A DNA stretch of 19,595 bases, taken from an uncultured bacterium (lineage in GTDB: Bacteria; Planctomycetota; UBA1135; GCA-002686595). Shown here in pieces: positions 14,888 through 19,595 of this stretch (within the stretch, counting starts at the first letter, position 1; each line of letters starts with the position of its first letter). A model generated the notes under the pieces. It was not told the DNA's origin. It did not search any database and saw only the letters and a list, made by a program, of their open reading frames with translations. Made by a program: the position numbers and the translations under genes. The stretch lies in the NCBI GenBank assembly GCA_913058555.1, contig CAJXRJ010000044.1, forward strand, positions 1-19,595, in the 5' to 3' direction.

Positions 14888-15961
14888 ATGCACCGCACCT
14901 GGCCACGAATACTGCGTAACGTCCTCCTCGCGTGCCTGGGCACGCTGCTCCTCAGCCTACCCGCGGGCGCCTCCCAGGGGGGAGGCTCCGGAGGCGAGCC
15001 GGGCGTGGCGACCTCGACCGAGCAAGGATCGGCCGGCGCCGCCGAAGGTGCCGGGTCTACAGGCACTGGGCCCGACAGCAACGCGATCGAAAGGGCCAAG
15101 GACAATCTGGAGATGGGGTTCAAGGACCTGCTCGCCGATCCAGGGGGAACCATGAAGCGTTGGGCGCTCGAGGACGGGCCCGCCATCCTGGGGCGCATCC
15201 TGCTGTTCCTTTTCCTCCTCATGATCTCGGGCATGGTGGCCCGCTTCGCCGGGCGCGTGGTGCGCGGGGCCGTGGACCGGTCGGCCAAGAACGCGAGCGA
15301 ACTCCTCAAGTCGTTCATTCAGACCTCGGTCTCGAAGGTGGTGTTCTTCATCGGGCTCGTGCTCGCCCTCCAGAACCTCGGGATCGACATCGCGCCCCTG
15401 CTGGCTGGTATCGGCGTGCTCGGCTTCGTCGTGGGCTTCGCGCTCCAGGACACGCTCGGTAATTTCGCCGCCGGGATCATGCTCCTCATGTACCGCCCCT
15501 TCGACGTGGGCGACTTTGTGGAAGTGAGCGGCCGGGAGGGAACCGTGGAAGCCATGACCCTCGTGTCGACGACCCTCCTGACCCTCGACAACCAGCGCCT
15601 GACGATCCCCAACGGCAAGATCTGGGGCGACGTCATCCGCAACGTCACGGCCAATCCCCAGCGTCGCATCAACGAAGCGGTCGGAATCGGCTACGGGGAC
15701 GACGTGGACCGCGCCACGGCGGTCGCACTCGAGGAGCTGAATGGGATCGACGCCGTACACGCGGAGCCCGCGGCCCAGGTGCTGCTCACCAGCCTCGGGG
15801 ACTCGTCCGTCAACCTCTCGCTGCGCGCCTGGGTGGATACCGGGGACTACTTCGCGACATGCTGCGAGCTGAGGCGCAGGATCAAAATGCGCTTCGACGC
15901 GGAAGGGATCTCCATCCCCTTCCCCCAGCGCGACGTTCACCTCTTCCGCCAAGAAGCCTGA
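14888..15961 (+). CDS. Small-conductance mechanosensitive channel, MscS family
   Basis: This 357-residue channel starts at ATG 14888, where a signal peptide begins (MHRTWPRILRNVLLACLGTLLLSLPAGAS). A GTG 24 bp upstream would add eight polar residues and is less likely. Residues about 30-95 are a Gly/Ser/Glu-rich, probably periplasmic, low-complexity region. Hydrophobic segments follow at about 98-120 and 140-175. The pore helix block, G179 through GFALQDTLGNFAAG (183-196), then YRPFDVGDFVEV, and the beta-domain block TLDNQRLTIPNGKIWGDVIRNVT are diagnostic of MscS (PF00924). Such channels open under membrane tension and release solutes during osmotic downshock. The protein ends in the usual alpha/beta cytoplasmic domain. 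The VOC gene follows after 22 bp and may be cotranscribed. Confidence 0.94.
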   Translation: MHRTWPRILRNVLLACLGTLLLSLPAGASQGGGSGGEPGVATSTEQGSAGAAEGAGSTGTGPDSNAIERAKDNLEMGFKDLLADPGGTMKRWALEDGPAILGRILLFLFLLMISGMVARFAGRVVRGAVDRSAKNASELLKSFIQTSVSKVVFFIGLVLALQNLGIDIAPLLAGIGVLGFVVGFALQDTLGNFAAGIMLLMYRPFDVGDFVEVSGREGTVEAMTLVSTTLLTLDNQRLTIPNGKIWGDVIRNVTANPQRRINEAVGIGYGDDVDRATAVALEELNGIDAVHAEPAAQVLLTSLGDSSVNLSLRAWVDTGDYFATCCELRRRIKMRFDAEGISIPFPQRDVHLFRQEA

Positions 15962-15970
15962 TCCACGACT

Positions 15971-15975
15971 AGGAG
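15971..15975 (+). promoter_or_regulatory. Ribosome binding site AGGAG of the VOC gene
   Basis: AGGAG lies 8 bp before ATG 15984. It is the clearest Shine-Dalgarno sequence in the window; most neighbouring genes have none or rely on overlapping stops. It fixes the VOC start and suggests efficient independent initiation. Confidence 0.75.
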
Positions 15976-15983
15976 TTTCGCCA

Positions 15984-16376
15984 ATGGATGACACACCATC
16001 GATCCTGGACGTGGGTTCGATCGTCCTGTTCGCCGAGGACGTGGAGGCCACAGCGCGTTTCTACCGTGCCCTTGGACTACCGCTTGCATCGGAACAACAC
16101 GGGGACGGTCCGGTGCATTACAAGTGCACGCTGGGACCTACGCACTTCGCGATCTTCGTGGGCACGCCAGGGGCCCCCAAGGTCCCGGCGCCGGACCACC
16201 GTCTCGCAGGAGGGCAGTTCTTTGGCTTGACGGTGGCGTCCCTCGACGCCGCCTTCGCGGGAGCCAAGAGCCACGGAGCAAGCGTCGTGCAGGAGCCCCG
16301 GGACTACCCGTGGGGCAAGCGCGCCCTCGTCCGCGACCCCGACGAGCGGGTCGTCGAGCTGTTCGAGCGGCCCTGA
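15984..16376 (+). CDS. VOC/glyoxalase-fold protein
   Basis: This 130-residue protein has the two-module layout of the vicinal oxygen chelate superfamily (glyoxalase/bleomycin resistance, PF00903). Its first module starts VGSIVLFAEDVEATARFYRALGLPL, and the second has FGLTVASLDAAFAGAKSHGASVVQEPRDYPWGKRALVRDPDERVVELFE, ending with the usual D-P-x-G/E-x-x-x-E-L strand. Family members bind a metal and act as glyoxalases, ring-cleaving dioxygenases or drug-binding proteins. The terminal Glu (VVELFE) and HFAIF could supply ligands, but I cannot assign a full metal set. Short single-domain members like this often act as dimers. It lies 22 bp after mscS and has a strong ribosome binding site. Specific function is unknown. 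Confidence 0.85.
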   Translation: MDDTPSILDVGSIVLFAEDVEATARFYRALGLPLASEQHGDGPVHYKCTLGPTHFAIFVGTPGAPKVPAPDHRLAGGQFFGLTVASLDAAFAGAKSHGASVVQEPRDYPWGKRALVRDPDERVVELFERP

Positions 16377-16449
16377 GGACAATCACCTGGACCGCTCGTG
16401 ACTGTTCGTGCGCGCTCCACCGCGACCGCGGCCCACGAATAGACGAGAT

Positions 16450-16479
16450 TTGAGCCGATCGTTGGGCGAAGTCTTATCC
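16450..16479 (+). promoter_or_regulatory. Possible promoter of the SLC12-type transporter gene
   Basis: TTGAGC (16450-16455) and TTATCC (16474-16479) are spaced by 18 bp and resemble a sigma-70-type -35/-10 pair. Transcription from it would start near 16486, just before the leader hairpin. The match is modest, so this is a weak prediction. Confidence 0.3.
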
Positions 16480-16489
16480 TTCGCTCACT

Positions 16490-16529
16490 TGCCACGCGTG
16501 CCGCCGTCCGTTGGCGGCCCACCGTGGCA
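16490..16529 (+). other. Extended leader hairpin upstream of the SLC12-type gene
   Basis: Stems TGCCACG/CGTGGCA (7 bp), GTG/CAC and CCGCC/GGCGG nest around the loop GTCCGTT, giving 15 paired positions with small bulges. It ends 44 bp before the chosen ATG 16574. It has no U-run, so a simple intrinsic terminator for the VOC gene (114 bp upstream) is unlikely. A 5' mRNA-stabilising or regulatory stem is possible. Confidence 0.5.
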
Positions 16530-16573
16530 CACACCGTTCCCCGCCTCGCCATGAGTCCCCGAGTCGTCGCCCC

Positions 16574-18811
16574 ATGAGCCACCAAGACCGGGAGGGTCGC
16601 GACGTCGAGCGGCGAGGTTCAGAGAAGCGCACCGCGGACCGGGGCCGCTTCGGCACCCTCGGCGGCGTATTCACTCCGTGCACCCTGACGATCCTCGGGG
16701 TGATCATGTTCCTGCGCTACGGCCAGGTCGTCGGGAGCGCGGGGGTGTGGCATGCGTTGATCATCGTCGCCATGGCGAAGGTGATCACGACCCTGACCGC
16801 TTTCTCGGTGTCAGCGATCGCGACCAACAGCCGGGTCCGTGGGGGTGGCGCTTACTACATGATCAGCCGCAGCCTCGGGGTGGAGTTCGGCGGATCGATC
16901 GGCGTTATCTTCTTCCTGGCCCAGGCGGTCTCGGTGGCGATGTACGTGATCGGATTCACCGAAGCCTTCGTCGCGGCGTTTCCCGAATGGGCGGAACGGC
17001 GAGAAGCGATCGCGAGCTTCGTAAACGCCGTCGTCTTCGTCTGCGTCTTCATTGGGGCCGGTTGGACCATCAAGGTTCAGTATGTGATCCTGGCGGCCCT
17101 CGCGATCTCCCTGGTGTCGTTCGCCGCAGGAGCCCTTGGGACAGCGAGCGTAGAGAACCTCAGCGCCAACCTCGGGCCCGCGTACCCGGAGGGTCAGAGC
17201 TTCTTCACGATGTTCGCGCTCTTCTTCCCTGCGGCGACGGGGATCATGGCGGGCGCCAACATGTCCGGCGACCTGGCCAATCCAGCCCGATCCATCCCAC
17301 GCGGGACGCTCATGGCCATCGGAGTCACGGCGCTCGTCTACGGGGCCATGGCCCTCCTCCTGGCGGCGTCGACCCCGCGCGCGGACCTGCTCGCCGACGA
17401 GATGATCGTGAAGTCCCTTTCTCTCTCGCCGTCCCTCGTGACGCTTGGGGTCTTCTCAGCGACCCTGTCGTCCGCGATCGGGAGCATGATGGGAGCGCCG
17501 CGCGTGTTGCAAGCCCTCGCCCGGGACAAGATCTTCCAGCGGCTCTCGTTCTTTGGCCTCGGCTCGGGCGTCACCAACGAACCCCGGCGAGCCACCGTGG
17601 TCACGTTCCTGATCGCGGAGGCGGGCATCCTGATCGGCGACCTGAACCTGATCGCCCCGATCATCACCATGTTCTTCATGGTGACGTACGGCTACCTCAA
17701 CTTCGCGACGTTCGTCGAGGCCTACACGCGGAACCCGAGCTACCGCCCGACCTTCCGGTACACGCATTGGTCCCTCGCGTTGCTTGGGACCCTGGCGTGC
17801 CTGGCCGTCATGTTGCTCATCGCACCCATCTGGGGCATCGCTTCGATCGTGCTCATGGCGCTGCTGCACTGGACGATCGCCCAGCGCAAGCTCGTGGTCG
17901 CATGGGGCGATGCGCGCAGCGGTGCCGCCTACGAGCGTGCGCGTAAGGACCTGCTCCGCCTCGACGACGAACGTTACCACCCTAAGAACTGGCGGCCGAA
18001 CGTCTTGGCATTCAGTGGCAGCGCCGGCCAGCGTGTGCGCCTGGCCGAGTTTGGCCATTGGCTGGCGGCGAGCCGCGGGATCTTGACCCTTGGTCAAGTC
18101 ATCTCTGGTGATCTCGATGACCTGGTGGAGCGGCGACGGGCCCAGGAGCGGGTGCTCCGGAACTCGATGCGCGACCATGAGCTCTCCGGATTCCCCGCGG
18201 TCGTGGTGGCCGCCACGCGCGAGGAGGGTATCGCCGCCCTCGTCCAATGCCACGGACTAGGCGCGTTCCAGTGCAACGCCGCCCTCTTCGGCTGGGCGGA
18301 CGATGAAGAGCGCATGGGTGAACTCCTAACGTCGGTGCTCGCCGCAAAGCGCCTCGGGCGCAGCGTTCTCTTGTTCCACGACGCCGTCGAGGAACGGCAG
18401 GCGTGGGAGGTCCCCGAAGGCTCCATCGATGTGTGGTGGCGGGGCAAAGAGAACGGGCCGTTGATGGCCATGCTCGCGCACCTGATGACGCAGAACGAAG
18501 CGTGGTCCGGAAACGTCCTCAGAATCCTGCGCGCGGTGCCCCACGAAAGCGGGCGTGAGGAGTCCGAGAATCACCTGCGCGGCCTCGCCGCCGAGGCACG
18601 CATTCCGGCTGAGGTGAAGGTCTTCGTGGGCGATGATCCGGCGAGCATCATCGTCGAACAGTCCAAGGGCGCGGCCTTGGTCTTGCTTGGGCTCTTCGTC
18701 CCAGACGACGTCGACGCGCGGGCCTTCTACGAGCAATGGACCCCCATCATGCGCGGCCTTGACACCGTGATCTTGGTCAACAGTGCCGGAGACGTCGCCC
18801 TCGACGTTTAG
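16574..18811 (+). CDS. Bacterial SLC12-type cation-chloride cotransporter homologue
   Basis: This 745-residue transporter belongs to the APC superfamily and clearly resembles animal Na-K-Cl cotransporters. About 12 membrane helices occupy residues 30-440. Shared blocks are SAIATN with GGGAYYMISRSLG (TM3), FFPAATGIMAGANMSGDLANP (TM6) and FSATLSSAIGSMMGAPRVLQAL (TM8), then LNLIAPII. The K+-site residues of NKCC1 are kept as the AYY of TM3 and as Pro219 and Thr222, but its TM1 Asn is Thr39. Ser299-Ser300 match the NKCC Na+ site rather than KCC, suggesting Na+ coupling. The C-terminal ~290 residues (NWRPNVLAFSG onward, then SIDVWWRG) match the SLC12 cytoplasmic regulatory domain. ATG 16574 is chosen over a TTG at 16511, which falls inside the leader hairpin. 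With mscS nearby, ion and volume homeostasis is plausible. Confidence 0.9.
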   Translation: MSHQDREGRDVERRGSEKRTADRGRFGTLGGVFTPCTLTILGVIMFLRYGQVVGSAGVWHALIIVAMAKVITTLTAFSVSAIATNSRVRGGGAYYMISRSLGVEFGGSIGVIFFLAQAVSVAMYVIGFTEAFVAAFPEWAERREAIASFVNAVVFVCVFIGAGWTIKVQYVILAALAISLVSFAAGALGTASVENLSANLGPAYPEGQSFFTMFALFFPAATGIMAGANMSGDLANPARSIPRGTLMAIGVTALVYGAMALLLAASTPRADLLADEMIVKSLSLSPSLVTLGVFSATLSSAIGSMMGAPRVLQALARDKIFQRLSFFGLGSGVTNEPRRATVVTFLIAEAGILIGDLNLIAPIITMFFMVTYGYLNFATFVEAYTRNPSYRPTFRYTHWSLALLGTLACLAVMLLIAPIWGIASIVLMALLHWTIAQRKLVVAWGDARSGAAYERARKDLLRLDDERYHPKNWRPNVLAFSGSAGQRVRLAEFGHWLAASRGILTLGQVISGDLDDLVERRRAQERVLRNSMRDHELSGFPAVVVAATREEGIAALVQCHGLGAFQCNAALFGWADDEERMGELLTSVLAAKRLGRSVLLFHDAVEERQAWEVPEGSIDVWWRGKENGPLMAMLAHLMTQNEAWSGNVLRILRAVPHESGREESENHLRGLAAEARIPAEVKVFVGDDPASIIVEQSKGAALVLLGLFVPDDVDARAFYEQWTPIMRGLDTVILVNSAGDVALDV

Positions 18812-19335
18812 CCGGGGGTGCCGGCCGTGCCCACACAGTGACGGCGAACTGACGGCACAGAGCTCTGGCGCCCCAGTGGACCTAGAACTTTCCAAGGTGA
18901 CTTCGAAGTATGGGCACGCATCCCCGCAAGTGTCGGTGGGGGCGTGCCCTTTGCCTGGCGTGGTCAATCGGGGCCCTGCACGGGGAGAATCCGCCCCAAG
19001 CCACCGTGCCGGAACGGCTAGGGAAAGGGCGAACCCAAAGTGAGGGGCCAAGTCGGGAACTTTCCGTCCAGTGCACCCCGGCGGCGGGCCTGAACGTGGG
19101 CCCTGCGGTGAGGGCGAAAGCAGGCCCATGGGGCACGCCATCGCCAGTAGCGTCGCCCCGTCTTGGGAGCCCGGCCAAACCAGCGGTGAATGTGGCCCCC
19201 GGGGGCCCGCTGCCACGCCGGGATTGGGCGTCGTCTGGTAGTGTGGTCGAGCGGCTTTTCACCCCTCCCAGGAGCTGAGCCGCCCCGTCCGCTTGCGGGC
19301 GAATCGCGTCCCACTGAAGCTCGTCACGACAAAGC
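18812..19335. other. 524-bp structured intergenic region, no gene recognised
   Basis: No reading frame here looks coding. The stretch is rich in inverted repeats: a hairpin at 18912-18949 (listed separately), the perfect 14-bp palindrome GGCCCCCGGGGGCC at 19194-19207, a GGGCCTG/CAGGCCC pair at 19086-19127 and GCGGCT/AGCCGC at 19251-19283. The 9-mer GAACTTTCC occurs twice (18885-18893 and 19057-19065), each near a CCAGTG. I compared both strands by eye with RNase P, tmRNA, SRP and 6S hallmarks and found no convincing match. It may hold an unrecognised structured RNA, a long 5' leader or just spacer. Confidence 0.45.
18912..18952 (+). terminator. Strong hairpin with short T-run, possible terminator of the SLC12-type gene
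   Basis: GGGCACGC (18912-18919) pairs with GCGTGCCC (18942-18949), extended inside by CCCC/GGGG after a 2-nt bulge, and three T's follow. It lies 100 bp after the transporter stop. The T-run is short, so termination efficiency is uncertain. Confidence 0.45.
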
Positions 19336-19595
19336 ATGCTCGTAATCTCCATTGGCGTTGCCGCCACGCTCAGTCTCCAGACCAGCACGCAGCTCGGCGT
19401 GAACTACTGCCCGTCCGCGCCGAACAGCACCGGTCAGGCGGCGACGATCTTCGGAACCGGCAGCCCCATCGCTGCGCAGAACGACATCACGCTCGACGTT
19501 GTCGATTTGCCGCCGAACCAGTTTGGGCTCTTCGTCGTGAGCCTCGAATCAGGCTTTGTCGTGAACCCGGGCGGGAGTCTCGTCAACCTCTGTCT
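19336..19595 (+). CDS. Secreted planctomycete-type protein, N-terminus only (3' partial)
   Basis: From ATG 19336 an open frame of 86 codons runs off the right edge. It starts with a hydrophobic, signal-like segment (MLVISIGVAATLSLQTS) and continues GVNYCPSAPNSTGQAATI, then LPPNQFGLFVVSLESGFV and NPGGSLVNLC. I recognise this style (NYCxxxPNSTG, a Q/S-F-G-L-F strand, then NPGGSxxNLC) from secreted beta-sandwich domains abundant in marine planctomycetes, often at the ends of large surface proteins. Here the domain starts right after the signal segment, so the protein may be small. An in-frame TGA at 19315-19317 limits the start to this ATG. No Shine-Dalgarno sequence is clear. Function unknown. 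Confidence 0.72.
   Translation, partial: MLVISIGVAATLSLQTSTQLGVNYCPSAPNSTGQAATIFGTGSPIAAQNDITLDVVDLPPNQFGLFVVSLESGFVVNPGGSLVNLC

Noticed and set aside
13581..14906. 441-codon minus-strand open frame across the alcohol dehydrogenase gene
   Set aside because: It is antisense to a gene with a complete catalytic set, and its translation (many His, Asp, Gly) resembles no family.
16490..16529. Leader hairpin as intrinsic terminator of the VOC gene
   Set aside because: No T-run follows, and it sits just after a candidate promoter, closer to the transporter start than to the VOC stop.
18841..19260. Possible RNase P RNA on the minus strand, prompted by GGAAAGTTCC
   Set aside because: The P4 core needs GGAAAGTCC with partner elements downstream; here an extra T is present and the other conserved segments are missing.

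Overview
The window is GC-rich, gene-dense bacterial chromosome. The most likely source is a planctomycete (Planctomycetota). This rests on three things: a GT39-type membrane protein with a planctomycete-style N-terminal motif, a PQQ dehydrogenase joined to an SO_2930-type cytochrome module, and two secreted beta-rich proteins, one cut by the right edge, whose GVNYCPSAPNSTGQ-type start I associate with marine planctomycetes. This is inference from sequence style; there is no rRNA or other phylogenetic marker. I see no tRNA, rRNA, CRISPR array, insertion sequence or phage gene.

Layout, left to right. (1) 1-2617 (+): the C-terminal part of a DUF885-family protein with a degenerate metal site, overlapping by ATGA a GT39-like polytopic glycosyltransferase. 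(2) 2830-4929 (+): an exported PQQ-dependent sugar dehydrogenase fused to a diheme cytochrome c module. (3) 4924-9191 (-): an efflux operon of a periplasmic adaptor and an RND permease that starts with TTG. The permease stop overlaps the stop of the dehydrogenase tail to tail. (4) 9192-9635: a 444-bp divergent intergenic region with a 22-bp dyad operator candidate directly before a GntR gene. (5) 9636-12345 (+): a tightly coupled YtrA-type GntR regulator, ABC ATPase and membrane protein operon. (6) 12405-13535 (-): a secreted beta-helix-like protein. (7) 13677-14753 (+): a zinc alcohol dehydrogenase of the Thermoanaerobacter brockii type. (8) 14888-18811 (+): an MscS channel, a VOC/glyoxalase-fold protein and a bacterial homologue of the SLC12 cation-chloride cotransporters that keeps the animal-type C-terminal regulatory domain. 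(9) 18812-19335: a gene-free, strongly structured 524-bp gap. (10) 19336 to the end (+): the N-terminus of a secreted planctomycete-type protein.

Functionally this is mostly cell-envelope biology: surface glycosylation, periplasmic sugar oxidation with its own electron-transfer module, drug or metal efflux, a self-regulated ABC system, and a possible osmotic-response neighbourhood (MscS and SLC12). Most operons use 4-bp NTGA overlaps and few genes have a clear Shine-Dalgarno sequence; the VOC gene is the exception. I do not see a clearly new multi-gene defence or mobile system. The most unusual signals are the pseudo-enzyme-like DUF885 protein coupled to a glycosyltransferase, the dehydrogenase-cytochrome fusion, the SLC12 homologue with a 5' leader hairpin, and the structured gap near the right edge.
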